Below are positions 24,150-36,679 of a stretch of 64,000 nt of DNA, one piece after another. The stretch lies in NCBI GenBank assembly GCA_013399895.1, contig VXBA01002873.1, positions 333,810 to 397,809 on the forward strand, written 5' to 3'. The translations under genes and the position numbers were made by a program. The notes under the pieces are model-generated. The model ran no database searches. It was not told the origin of the DNA and saw nothing but the letters and a program-made list of their open reading frames with translations. The stretch is from Serilophus lunatus. Its lineage: Eukaryota > Chordata > Aves > Passeriformes > Eurylaimidae. Position 1 is the first letter of the stretch, and every line of letters begins with the position of its first letter.

Positions 24150-25293
24150 CTTACCAGATCTAGTCAGCACGGATTTAGGAGGGGAAGGTCCTGCCTGACC
24201 AACCTAATTTCTTTTTATGATCAGATAACTCGCCTGGTTGATGAGGGAAAAACTGTTGATACAGTGTACCTGGATTTTAGCAAAGCCTTTGATACAATCT
24301 CCCATAGTAAACTCCTGGTGAAACTGGTGGCTCATGGTTCGGACAGGGTTCAGTGTTGGGGCCAGTTCTCTTCAGTATCTTTATTGATGACCTGGAAGAG
24401 GGGATGGAGTCCATCATTAGTAAGTTTGCAGATGACACCAAGCTGGGAGCGAGTGTTGACCTGTTAGAAGGTAGGAGGGCTCTGCAGAGGGACCTTGACA
24501 GGCTGGAGAGGCAGGCTGTACCCAATCACATGAGGTTTAACAAGTCTAAGTGCTGGGTTTGGCCACAATAACCCCCTGCAGAGCTATAGGCTGGGGATGG
24601 TGTGGCTGGAGAGTGGCCAAGGAGAAAGGGCTAGGGATTGCTGGTTGATAGGAAACTGAATATGAGCCAGCAGTGTGCCCAGGTGACCAAGAAGGCCAAT
24701 GGCATCCTGGCCTGTATGAAGAATAGTGTGACCAGTAGGACTAGGGAAGTTTTTCTTCCCCTGTACTCAGCAACTGGACAGGCCACATCTTGTGTCCAGT
24801 TCTGGGCCCCTCAGTTTAAGGAAGATGTTGAGTTGCTGGAATGTGTCCAGAGAAGGGCAACGAGGATGCTGAAGGGGCTGGAGCACAAGCCCTGTGAGGA
24901 GCGGCAGAAGGAGCTGGGGTTGTTCAGCCTGGAGAAGAGGAGGCTCAGGGGTGACCTTATTGCTGTCTATAACTGCCTGAAAGGAGGATTTAGTCAGGCA
25001 GGGGTCAGTCTCTTGTCTCAGGCCCCCAGTGACAGAATAAGAGCATACAGTCTTAAGCTGCATCAGGGGAGGTTTAGGTTGGATATCAGGAGAAACTTTT
25101 TCACAGAAAGAGTGATTTCCCATTGGAATGGGCTGCGTTGGGAAGTGGTTGAATCACCATCCCTGGACATGTTTAAGAAGAGGTTGGATGAGGTACTTAG
25201 TGCCATGATTTAGATAATGGGATGGTGTTGGGTAATAGGTTGGACTGGATGATCTTAATGGTCTTTTCCAACCTTGTTAATTCTGTGATTCTG
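24150..25293 (+). mobile_element. CR1 LINE, 5'-truncated with an internal deletion
   Basis: This is the best preserved mobile element in the window. It begins inside the reverse transcriptase gene ('ctagtcagcacggatttagg', TVDTVYLDFSKAFDTISHSK), breaks at about 24344, and resumes at VLGPVLFSIFIDDLEEGM and FADDTKLGASVDLL, which contains the FADD active-site motif of LINE reverse transcriptases. A stop at about 24571 separates this from the next open stretch in the same frame (24638-25213: MLVDRKLNMSQQCAQVTKKA to DEVLSAMI), which is the CR1 ORF2 C-terminus ending in TAG. The 3' UTR contains ggttggactggatgatctt and ends ATTCTGTGATTCTG. Truncated 5' end, deletion and stop codons make it inactive. 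Confidence 0.93.
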
Positions 25294-26632
25294 CCCCTTC
25301 TTTGGAGCAGATAAGTAAACCTCCCAGAAACATTTTCAGCCAGTAAAAATACTCTCCCAGTCCAGAGTGGTCATCTACCAGGCTACTACTGAGCATCAAA
25401 TCACCTACCAATCAAACTATGAATTCCTAAGTGCATGCATGTGGAACTATTGCAGCAGTGGTAGTTCCTTGTTGGTAATAGACTTGTAATTTTTCCTTTG
25501 ATATCATGAGAGAGATGTAAGTGGTTTAAATATCAGAGAAGCAAAAGTACCTTGTCCTTTTAAGTACAATTATACTGAAGGAGGAATCGTGCAGTCTTCA
25601 CTGTAAAAATACGTTGAAAAAGGATATGTACACTCAGAAATGTTTCAAGCATCTGAAAGATGATTATTACATTTGTTATAACATTATTTCATCTCAACAC
25701 ACAGTAGCTGCAAGGAATTAAATAAGCAGATTTTTAATGAGAAATTAAATATACTCTCCCTGTTTTCATGTTTTAGAAAGCGAACAGAAATAAAAACTTC
25801 AGAGCATCAGGAGCAAGTATTCTTATTCCTTAACAAGAAACATAGCTTGTTATTGTAAAAGGTCAGATCTCATCATTTGATTATGCATTTGTAAAGTATA
25901 GAGTTATCAAAAGCCTTTCCCAATTCTTGGTGTTCAGCAACAGCTGTGAGATGTATGACCATGAATAGAGATGAATGAGAGCTAAATCATGTGTTAATCA
26001 TTTCCAGAACTAGGTCAGACATAAGCTCTCTCTTGATGCTTACAGACACAGCCGTTTGTCACGGTCATCCTCTTCAACTGTCATTAGAATACAAGCGACA
26101 AACTAGGAAGTTGCAGGAGCTGTGGTACCAGTCATCTGCATGAGATGTGGTCTCAGTCAGAATTCCTGACTTCTCAGAGGCAGCAATGAGTTTCCAGTCC
26201 ATTCCTTACCGGAGAAATCTGGCTTTGAGTCACTGCACTGTAAGAGACGAGCAACTGCCATCACTGGCTTGCATGAGGCACTCAGTAACTCACACCCTTG
26301 CCCAGAATAGACCTTTCTCTTCCTTTTTCCTGTTTAAAGCCTGGATAAAATGTTTCCACTACTTGCAACCTACGTCACTGACTAGACTTCATGAGGGAGA
26401 TTGTTTTTGTGGTTCTTCCCGTCACTACTTTCTTTACTTATTTGCTGGAACATGTCCTGTCTTTTCCCTTTGTAATTAATTTCATTTTCCTTTAGATTTT
26501 TGCAGCAGTAGCAGCGAAGAAGGGGCTCTGTTCTGAATAGGCCATGTGAACCCCCTTGTGAAACCATAACAATGTCTATCCCCACAACAGATCCCCGCAA
26601 ATATATGATGTACAGGGAGCTGGACAAGTTTT

Positions 26633-26647
26633 TATATATATATATAT
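26633..26647. repeat. Short TA microsatellite
   Basis: About seven TA units in a row, flanked by T-rich DNA. Confidence 0.7.
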
Positions 26648-28379
26648 TTATCACTGCTTTTCTGTATCTACTTTAACACTGGAACAACTATAGTTCAGGG
26701 GAGTTGTAACTGATCACATTGATTGTAACAGACTTTGGAAACAGAGCCCAGCAATACGGATAATTCAAATAATCTTCTGAACTATGGAGGATTTAGGATT
26801 AATTTAAGTTTCAGAAAATGGAACTATCATTAAATATGTTGATATATTCTGAATGGGATTAAGATATAAGCTGTTCAGTCAAACCAACTGTTACAATATG
26901 TTCGTGTTTATGGCACTGTCAATGGTGTGTGTTCAGGGGACTGTGAAGAAGTCAGAACCATCTTTCTGTTTCAAATAAATGTTAAGGTATTGTTTAAGAG
27001 CCACTCAGACTGCTACTGAATATTCCATTTCCTCTTTTGTCTAGAACATAAGATTGATGGCAAAGCAATTCTTGCCTCATCTGCAGATGGCAACACTTTG
27101 TGACAGAGGAGATACAGGAGCTTAAGGGAGAAAGACATCTTAATGGACACAAATATCTGAAAGATTTGAGATTTTTAGTCCCATTTGATCTTTAACTAAT
27201 TTCTGTGAAGGTTTTTTCATGCCATTATTAACAAACAGGAGAGGTATCCTATGATGCAGGGTAAACGGGTCCAGTGGAAGGGCAAGAGCAAAGATCAAGC
27301 ACAGAAACTAAGCCAAGAGGGTGAATGATTCCCAGCAGGTACACAGAAATCTCATCTATATGATACACAGCTTTGGAAAATAGGGAAAATGAAGCTAGCA
27401 GATATCTTCTGAAGTAATGAGACCCATGTCAGCAGCTGTTCTGTCAGTGTCCGAAACAGACCTCACTATGCATTCTTATTCAAAACTACCAGGCATGAGT
27501 GAGATTATTATTGCTGCAAAAACATAAAGTACAGGCAGCCCGCTTCATGTTTTTTAACTTACTATGCATATTTTCTCCTTTAGCAGTGATTCGCTGGCCT
27601 GGATTTTGCTCAAAGTACCACTGAGAAAACCCAAGAATAATCATACTCTAGAGAGAGAAGCTACACTAAGGGCCATTCAGAGGAAAGCCTGCACCTATTT
27701 TGCTTATGTGTGAGTTATCACAGATTTATAGTTCTACTCATTTCTTTATACACATCCTATTAGTGATTAGCTTGAACTTTTATAAATCTGAAGAAGAGAT
27801 GATAAAGCTGAAGAATTGTTGATGGTAGAAAATGATCTGGTAGAGTCAGATGAACGATGAGGACAAGGAATCACCACTATACCATGCTTTAAAAAGTGAG
27901 AAGGTAAACAACCCTGGTTTCACCTTCTTCTCACAGTAGTACACAAGATCCATTTCTCTCAAATTTATAAGTACTGTTCCTTCCTAAAAACAAAGTCATT
28001 GCAAGTGAACCTTATTTGTGCCATAAGGAGACATAAAGAATGTCAAAGGTTGGGCTTTTGACAGTGTTGAATATCTTGACCCAAAATAAAAACAATCATA
28101 ACTTTCATTAGACAGCCTAAATAAATTAAGAGCAAGAAGAGGATTCTAATCTATTTTATACATGTTATTGGTGTTATAATAATCTAAACTTGTATTTGAG
28201 ATTACGACTATGTCACAGTTACAATAGTACCAGTGAATGGTTTGGGGTTTTTTTAACTAAATGTTATATACATGGAATCTCAATGTTTTTCTTGAAGCAG
28301 TTGAGTGATTTATCTCATCAGATTTCTGCATTTGGGATTTTCTTTACTCAAAGATTCTCAGAGGAAACAGTTTAGTGCA

Positions 28380-28670
28380 AACTCTCAATATGTCACATTT
28401 TGGCAGTGATTGCTTAATGCAGCAGTGCACTAATGAATTGCTCCAATGCATCCTCTGATCATGAATATGAATCTGAGTACTGTAAACTGAACTCAATGTA
28501 CTGATAAGTGACTATATCTGATTGTGCCAGCAGCCAGATGATTTTCTCATTAATGAGCTGAACTGTTAAAAGATGGAAGAATATGAAGCCATGCCAGCAT
28601 TGCCTGAGCTTCTTTGCTAACATTTTTCTAGGCTTATCAGAAAGCTTTATCAATTAGTGAAAAAAAATTC
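28380..28670. promoter_or_regulatory. Candidate conserved noncoding element
   Basis: The block lacks repeat character and has paired TAAT words (gcactaatgaattg near 28427, ctcattaatgagctg near 28546). It lies downstream of the SPATA17 3' end. Conservation is unproven. Confidence 0.22.
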
Positions 28671-31570
28671 ACCCCAAAATTTCATTTATGAATGAAGTTA
28701 AGACAAATAAAAGCTTCAAGGTTCAAATTCTGTTTCTGATTACATGGTTGTGACTCCTTTGTGGTTGCAGTGTTTTAATATGGGATAACCTAGATTTTGG
28801 TATTAAGGAATTATGCTCATCCTTTGCTTTTCAGTCTCTGCCACTCTGAGTACAGGAGCCCATGGCTGCCATTAAAAGACAGAGATCTTCATTTTTCTAA
28901 ATTCATTAAACTGAGGACTACAGATTTATAGAAGGCATGTTGCAATAATGCTTACTGTTGGAATAACAGGTGTTAGAAATATTTTATGTTTTCAGAGTCT
29001 TATTCAATGTCAAGCATTTGTACATAAAAATCCAGTATTGTTTGCAAGCATCACCATTTTGCTTTGCAGTTTAAGTATGGCCCCATCTCAGCTGGAAGTA
29101 CTTTCTGTAGAAGTCCAGAATGATGCATCTGGGTCAGTTGCAGAGCCCAGTTGCAGAGCCCCTAATAATTCTAGACCTCTGCTCCAACATAAATGTGAAG
29201 TGTGGCTTATTTTGGGAAAAAAAAAAAAGGAAGTAAAAGAAACACAAACCCAACCAAACAATTAAACTAAAATATAATTTAAAAATCCCTGTTCCTTAAA
29301 AGCTCCAGTATTGGACCAGAAAAGTGAAAAGCAGTATCTCCAGTCACCACTACTATGGCAAATTTGCCTCTAGAGGGCATTGCAAGCTAAATGTTTTCTC
29401 TGACAAGTGTTGAGAACATCTTGGCTCAGCCCAGAAGGTAATTCTTAATCTACTTAAATGAAAAGATTTTTCTATGTTTACAACATCAGCTATGTAGCAG
29501 TCAAACAAAACTGTTGTGCAGCAACACTGAAAGATCCTTAATCCACTGAGTAACAGCACATAGGTTTGGCAAGAAAAGATGTTACAGACATTTCCTAATA
29601 TCCCTGAAACTTCTTATGGTATGAGATGTTGTGAGCAACTTTTAGGTCACAGCTGTTCCCTTTTAATGACTCTGTCTCTATCTTTCTGAGTGCTGCCATT
29701 CCCACTGGTGGTTAAATCCAAAGGTCATTAGCAAAGATGTGCAAAGAGGCTTTGAACCCTTAGCACTTGGCATGAAGGCATCTGATATAGAAACAAATAA
29801 TATTATTTGACTCTCTCGAGATCTATGATCTATAAAAATTGCTCAGATATAAGTGGACATTGAAGTGTTACATTCCAGGTGTTTTGTATGTTTGACAAAA
29901 AAATCTGTGTGACATATCAGAGATACTTTGTTAGCAAGCTGGTATGACAGGTTCTTCCCAGTGCTTGCTACTTCCTAGAGGTATTGCTAAGCCACTTCAG
30001 CCATGCAATATGAAAAAGCCCAATAGTATTCTTTTCCCTCTGTATATATGGAGTAAATCAATTCAAATTACAAAAATTACTTCTGTTTCTGCTGCTGAAA
30101 AGCAAGGAACATGCTTGTCTTGTTGCACGCTGAGGCCATATTTTGTTATTGCAGAAAACAGCAACCAGGTCCTCTGCTATAGTTGGCTATATATGTTTTA
30201 CTATTCACATTTGTTCAACTACAGTAATAAGTATTAGTGGCAAAAAAGGTTTCCCAAGACTAGGTTCTTAAATTATTACTAGCTGTTGCTAGTAATATAG
30301 ATATATACAGATAAAATGTAGGGTGAGTTCTCTAGCCCAAGCTCACAAAGGTTCCTGGACTGAGTTGAATTGGGTTAGCAGTTAAAACTAAAGAAACAAG
30401 TCAAAATCTGTCTAAAGTTTCTGAGATTAATATGTTTTTGTATTTAAAAGCATATTCAGGCTACTCCTCTGTCAATCCTTTTCATGAGTTTATAAGCTAT
30501 TTTGGACAGCAATAACCAGAAGTCTTTATATAATGAAAGAGATGGTAAAGGTCCCTCTAGAACAATTATCAAACAGCTAGTGAAAATGTACTGAAAAAGT
30601 GCTGTATGTATGTTAATGAGAAATAAAAGGATTTTTGGATTGTAATGTGGCCACACAAAATAGTTTGGATGTTACATGCTCATGAATGACATAAATTCTG
30701 TTTGAACTTCAGATAAAAAAAAGAATTTGATTCCCTATGAAATATAATTGGCAAAAGAAGCCCAAACCCCAAACCTCACAGGTAATATGTTTGTCACTTT
30801 ATTAATTTTGTGAATGTTTACCTATCTAATAAAATAAACAGACTCGTTTTTATGTAAGAAGGTTTCTGGCAAGCAGGTATCTGCTTAGAAACAGAGAAGT
30901 TTGGTATTTTTCTTAAGAGGAGGAAAAGAATGTACATATCAAACAATTACAGTTAGAATTTAGTTTTAGCCTTCATCGGTGTTATGGACCCTCAGCCATG
31001 AGCCCTACTGCCAGTGCTTTGTTTCGTCCTGGGGTCAGAGAGACTGAAAGGAAGAAAGAGAAAGAAAGATTAATTTGATAAAGGAATTGCCATTTCTAAT
31101 CGGACTGATGGGAAACTGTGGTATGAAGTTAAAGAGGCAACATAGGGTGAATTACTGCGATGAGCTCCCTTTAAGCTGAAGCAATCAAATAGATAGCTCT
31201 CACATATAAAAATCACTGTGCCATCTTTATTCATCAACAGTTTTGCAAAAGTGTCTCATGTTCAATCCCTTCCAGGAACAAGTAAAGCACTCTGATACAC
31301 TGGATCAGATTAAATCTTATCCAGAAGACTCAGTCACTGAGGTGGCTGCTTTCTTCTTCTCAGATTTAATTTCTCATTGTCATGCAGAATGAACTTTTTA
31401 AAGCTTGAAAATAATAAATTCCAAAAAGTAACATCAGTACAGTCCAGTGTCTGCACTTATAACCTACCAGAATGGAATTGAAAGGGCTTTTACTCTGGTA
31501 TGTGATAGTAAAACTTTTCACACAGCCTGACATCTGAAAATCTGTGGAAGGGAAATTTGTGGCTCCTAGG

Positions 31571-31670
31571 CCATAGAATCATAGAATGGTTTGGGTTGGA
31601 AGACAGGTTAAAAATCATTCGGTTCCAACCCCCCTGCCTTGGGCAGGGACAACTTTCACTAGATCAAGTT
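31571..31670 (-). repeat. CR1 LINE, extreme 3' end only
   Basis: On the plus strand ccatagaatcatagaatggt is the complement of the CR1 3' octamers (ATTCTATG), followed by ttgggttggaag, a diverged stretch, and ccaacccccctgccttgggc. Only about 100 bases of the element are present, so this is a strongly 5'-truncated insertion. Confidence 0.9.
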
Positions 31671-32712
31671 TACAAAGTATTTTATACAAATAGACATCTC
31701 TGTGAGGTTTTCTGCACAGTTGTAGGAGTCAGAAGAATCACATAACAAAATTCAGTAATAAAATGCCTACCAGTGAGCAACAGAAAAACAGATTTTTTAT
31801 TAAAATATAGTCAAGCGATATGAAAAGCAAATATGCTATTGTAGAGAATACAGCATAAAACTCCTATAAAAATTCATTCACATGATGTTAAGAATTAGCT
31901 TATTATTTGCCCTTTAGATATGCTAAGGTCTTTTCATGATGCTGAATTCTTTGAGTCTTTTGAAGTGGATGGGCTCTGAGGACATTCATTATTTTGCAGG
32001 GCAGCTTGCTACTGAGCTGAGCAAACAAGTATCATTTTTGTGTCATTAAATACGTTCTTTTTGCCAAGCATCACACAATTATGTCCTCACATAACATGAG
32101 ACTAGGAGTAAACACACAGGTAGTGATAAAATAAAGCAGATACAGAAAAACTGATCTAATAATAAGGCATAAATCTTGTCAGAACTTTATTTTTTCAACA
32201 CTGAAGTTCTATCGCTCACAGAACTGCTAAAAGGATTTAAAAGAGTATCTCATCTTCCACGTAAATGCCTATCCTGCACTTCTGAAGACACAGATCAGTA
32301 TTCAAAAAGGATGCCTAACAATACAGAATATGATGAACAACAGTGATGAAGCAGATACGTTTTAGAGTTGTGAGAAAAAAAATGGAGGTAAATTTTAAAC
32401 TTTTTAGTGTTAAACTCATTTACAAATCTGTAATAAATAAATGTGATTCCAAGCATTTTACTTGATTCCTCTAGATTTGTAGCCTAAATTATTTATATTA
32501 AATAAAACACAACATTTTTAGAAATAATTTTCATAAGATAATACTTTTTGTTTCAAAACGGCAAAATAATTTTTTTTAATAAACCTTGTATGCTATGTTG
32601 TTTAAAGATCAAGCAAAATCAATTAACATTATTTCAGACATAGTATACATCACAGAAAGACTACTTTATGGGACATTCAGTCAAATCCTACTGTGCATTT
32701 GATTGAAATATA

Positions 32713-32718
32713 TTTATT
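32713..32718 (-). terminator. SPATA17: Poly(A) signal of SPATA17
   Basis: TTTATT on the plus strand is AATAAA on the minus strand, 44 bases beyond the SPATA17 stop codon. It would give a very short 3' UTR. No competing AATAAA with a better position was seen immediately downstream. Confidence 0.5.
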
Positions 32719-32761
32719 GATTACTTTTCAGGTATCTTATATTGTGTAGTTTCCAGGACAA

Positions 32762-32842
32762 TTACACTATTTGCCCAGTGCTGGAGTAAGTTTTTCCAAA
32801 CTTTTCGAAGAGAACAATCGATGGTAGCACTGTTTGAAAGTC
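32762..32842 (-). CDS. SPATA17: SPATA17, last coding exon (C-terminus and stop)
   Basis: On the minus strand an acceptor TTATTTCTTTAG ends at 32843, then DFQTVLPSIVLFEKFGKTYS and STGQIV run to TAA at 32764-32762. The wording matches the vertebrate SPATA17 C-terminus as I remember it (DFQTVLPS, a KYGKLYS-like stretch, final GQIV). The exon starts in phase 0, agreeing with the donor of the 51232 exon, whose last codon is lysine. With 26 residues it is far too short for frame scans. SPATA17 is a testis-enriched protein with calmodulin-binding IQ motifs in its N-terminal half (outside this window); this C-terminal part carries no named domain. The stop marks the true protein end, and the poly(A) signal follows at 32718. 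Confidence 0.9.
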   Translation of the reverse strand, partial: DFQTVLPSIVLFEKFGKTYSSTGQIV

Positions 32843-33449
32843 CTAAAGAAATAAGAGAGACAAAAAAATGTTAAGTTTAGCTTAAATAGTTTTACCTTTT
32901 ATTTTAAGGTATTATAGAGTATTTTGACTTCTAATTACATTTCACTGTATGAATTGGAATACAAATTGCATGCAAACACTGACATGGCCCACCTGAGTTT
33001 TATCTGCATTGTGTCTTGCCAAACTGTAACCATATAATTTCTTACATCTTGTATTTAAATTTGTTTGCTATGATTCCTCCAAAACTCTTGTGCATAAATT
33101 TTAAAATAGCAAGGAAGACACATGTATTCAACATTAAATACTCCCTGTGTGGTGCGAAAGTGAGTATTGTCCCACATTAAATGACTCACAACGTTTACTT
33201 TTTTATGTTTCTCTATGCCTTGTACTGACCAATCTCCAACACAACTGCAAATGGTTTCCTCCTTAACTCAAGTTAGTTATATTTAATTCAGCAAATTAAC
33301 CAGATTAATACTGTTCATGGAAATGGAAAAAAACCCCAACAAAACAGCTCTAGTTGCTGAGAAAGCAAGCAGATAATCCAGCAATAATTTAGGATTAAGC
33401 AGCAATGCAGAACAGAATGCAATATCCTTTATTTTTAAAATAAAGTAAG

Positions 33450-33800
33450 TATATTTTTAATTTACATGCAAGACAGTTAGGCATAGTTTAATGAACAGTG
33501 AACTTGGGGCGAGACAGGGAAACCAGTAAAAAGTGAACACCCCCCGTATCAGGGTAAAATCAGGAACGGTAAGGCTGAGCATTAACAAAATCTTCATTTG
33601 CTGGAGCAGACGGCTTTTGCTATTAGGATGCCTGGCCAAACGAAAACAATTGGCTGCCAAAATTAGCTCCTTGGGACGATTTAGGAGCCTTTGAAGTGAA
33701 CAGTGTTTTTGAGCTGGAACTAAGCCCAGGTCCAGCTTCAAACTCAAATCAAAATGACAAAGAGGAAATTTTCTGTGCCACACGCCCCCTCAGTGTAAGA
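33450..33800. promoter_or_regulatory. Candidate conserved noncoding element next to the SPATA17 last exon
   Basis: This block, 600 bases upstream of the last SPATA17 exon, is richer in G+C than its AT-rich surroundings and free of recognisable repeats. It holds a TTGGCTGCCAA word (near 33650), an AAAATTAGCTCC word, several CpGs and a CACGCCCCCTC GC-box-like word near 33780. The minus strand has a 108-codon open frame with no family resemblance or splice-site support, so I prefer a regulatory reading. Confidence 0.3.
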
Positions 33801-34378
33801 TTACTTTGGCTTGGCAGCTGTACTGTTTATCTTGTTATTTAAAACTATTTCACTAGATACTCACAACTGAGCATTTAAACAACTGGCTCTGATTATGATG
33901 ACAGCAGTTATGTTTGACCACATTTAGGAAACATTATGGAGTCTAGATAAATAGAAGCATTTTTGGCTTTAGAGTTACATTAATTAAAGAAGTTTAGAAT
34001 ATATACAAGATAAATGTTGTGCAGTATGCATTAAAAATAAATATCTTTCTTAGGAAAAGACCCTTTGATATTTCTGTATTTGTAGTTACAGATTTTAATC
34101 AGGTTTCAACACTGAAATAAAGTAAGGCCTGAAAATACCATCTGGCCTTGCAAGATCTACCTCAGAGCATGGAAGTCTATGACACTGTATCATTGTAGCA
34201 ACATAAAAAGAAAGGAATTGGAAGCCAAGTTCTCATGTTTATCTATTTTGATGATGAAATGACAGTTCAAAATGCGGAGTGAAATGCTGCGATGCACTGC
34301 TCATTGAGTCTGTAGGCTGCCAGGATCATCTTGGATTTAATCTGGTTGCTACACAGCACAGGAACTACAAAGTTATTT

Positions 34379-34592
34379 AGATCACAGTATCACAGTATCA
34401 ACAAGGTTGGAAGAGACTTAAGGATCATCAAGTCCAACCCATAATCTAACAGCCCATCAACTGAACCATGGCACCAGGTGCTTCATCCAGTGACTCTACC
34501 ACCTCCCTGGGCAGCCCATTCCAATGGTGGATCACCCTTTGTGTGAAGAATTTCTTCCTAATATCAAGTCTGAACCTCCCCTGATGGAGCTT
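34379..34592 (-). repeat. CR1 LINE 3' fragment
   Basis: The plus strand reads atcacagtatcacagtatca, the complement of tandem ATACTGTG octamers, then aaggttggaagagacttaag and the complement of the CR1 ORF2 C-terminus (gcccattccaatggtggatc, cctcccctgatggagctt). Compared with the copy at 24150-25293 it lacks the codons between the VVES and LDE motifs, so it has a small internal deletion. It ends 5' near 34592. Confidence 0.92.
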
Positions 34593-36679
34593 GATAATCC
34601 TTTTGAAGAACAAAGGTTGTGAGTGGAGAAAACCAGGCTTTTCCAAAACTATTTTCACCATCAGTTCCTCATTGTTGGTAGCTGAAATTAAAAAGCTTAC
34701 AAATATAAATTCACACATATTGGTGAGATTGACCCTATATAACTTGGGATCACAGAAGCATGGAGCTGAGCTTTATGGAATTTTTACACAAAATCATGCC
34801 ATCTAATTCTGACATCAATAATCTATAATTCTCAGGACTGAGACCTACTTTTAAATTCTGAAATTAAGTTAGTATAACACCGCCTTTTTAAACTTGTCAA
34901 GCTTTGACTTTTTTCACTCTAGTAAATCTTAAGTGACTCAAGTTCAGCTGACAGATCTTAACAAGACCCATGGACCCTTTCAATATATCTGACTACTTCA
35001 CGGTCGTGTGTTCATTCGTTCAAAACAATGGAGTCAAAAAAGGTGGCAGAAAGCCACCAAAGATTTGTCTCAATCAGCACACTCTGATGTCATAGATTAG
35101 ACTTGCCAAATGATCACATAGCTTATCTTTGGAATGTTATTAAAGCAAATTCTGAAGACATTTTTCATCTGACTATGCAGACATACATAAATGCAGACCA
35201 CATACAAACACTGGCAAATGAATAAGACCTTGTAGATCTACATATTGACTTAAAGACCTTTGAAAATGCCTTCTGTGATATTCTAGAGATAAATTTGCAG
35301 TAACAGTGTTTCTTTCTGAACCATTTTGAGGGTACTCTGTAATATCCTGTAATATAAAAATGCAGTTTGGAATGAGATAGGAATTACAATTGAGTATCTT
35401 CCTGGAAAATTAATGAAGTAGAAAGTCAGCTGCTTCAGATCAAAGCAAGAATTGACAAACAGCCGTAGCCTATCTACTCACAGATTCCTGCATATGCACT
35501 TCAGGTAATTTCGTATAGCAAATCTCTCAAGTCCATAATAATTATGAAGCTGTTAAGCATGTGATAAACTTGGAACAATAAGTATACACTAAACCAATGA
35601 TACCTGATTAACAGCATAGCATAGTCTTTCTTTGTAATGACAAAGTCTGATTTTGCTGAATAAATAGATTGGTTTGTGTAAATGGAGATTAAAGTTGCAT
35701 TAGGCTGCAAAAATGTAGATTTCCTTCATAGGTTAGGAGAAATAACATGTGCAGAGGTTTCAAAGATAAATTGTATAATGAAAAGTAGTTTCTGTAATGT
35801 AAAGTATTCCATCTATACCAGAGATTCAAAGCACTCAGGCCTCTTCTGAGTCAATCTAAACATATAAAGATACTGTACAATTGCATTATGTCAACCATGA
35901 CACCGTGTGTTGTTTAAAATGTAAACCAATCCATGAAAAGCTTGGATCTTTGATAAACTGTTTTGTAGTGCTGGAATTATACTTGTTACTCCTATAGAAA
36001 CCTATAAGTCTCTTCTTCTCTACAGAGAAAACCTAATCCTTAGGTAACTTCTGTTAAGAGTCAGCAGCAGAAGGAATAACTGAAAAGTGAGTACAGCTGC
36101 TAGAATCATAATTCTATTTTCATGCTACTAAATAGCAAAATCAAGAAACAAAAGTCACTTTACCTTGAAATCAATCATCAAGACTTTAGTGGATGCAGTG
36201 GGAAATTCTGCATAAACATCCATGCAGTAGTTATATTCTTAGTGTGGGGTAAGCCCTCTGAGTAATCTTGCTTTCCCATAAAGCTGGGAGACACCTCACG
36301 TGCACTCCTCATTTGAAAACCAATCAGTAGTGGCAAGTGTCACTGTACAGCCATAGGCCACAACCCAACCTGTTTAACACTAAGTGGTCATATTTAAGTG
36401 TTTCCTATGATCCTAATGCTTGAAATAGTAAAATAAGAGTTTAAAATTGCGCTGTCATAGTAAGCCTCCTGACCTATTAATAGCCACAGAGTTCTCTAAC
36501 AACAAAGCAAACCAGAAGCAGCAAGCTGTTAGACAAGTAAAATGTTGATCCAGCTAACTTTTATTCTCAGCAAATTTATCAATACTGGTTAACAATACTT
36601 CCAACTAGTACAGGGCCTTCTGACATGACAAAATGAGTGCAAGAACCCATTCTGTCAATACAACACAAATGTCATTTCA

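Larger units (their letters stand above)
17500..32712. other. Interval between the two convergent gene ends
   Basis: About 15 kb between the poly(A) signals of the plus-strand gene and SPATA17. It holds CR1 copies at 19470-19923 and 24150-25293, a CR1 3' scrap at 31571-31670, a poly(T) run and a TA repeat, and a candidate regulatory block at 28380-28670. Open frames here are short and have no supporting splice or family evidence, so I call no gene. Confidence 0.6.

Noticed and set aside
26147..26479. 110-codon plus-strand frame between the two genes
   Set aside because: Cysteine/histidine-rich but without repeated motif spacing, splice signals or homology that I can see.
33457..33783. 108-codon minus-strand frame
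   Set aside because: Lies within a GC-richer block where stops are fewer, no family resemblance and no need for an exon there since SPATA17 joins in frame across it.
34446..34718. Minus-strand frame containing LHQGRFRLDIRKKFF
   Set aside because: This is the CR1 ORF2 C-terminus already covered by the repeat at 34379-34592, not a host gene.
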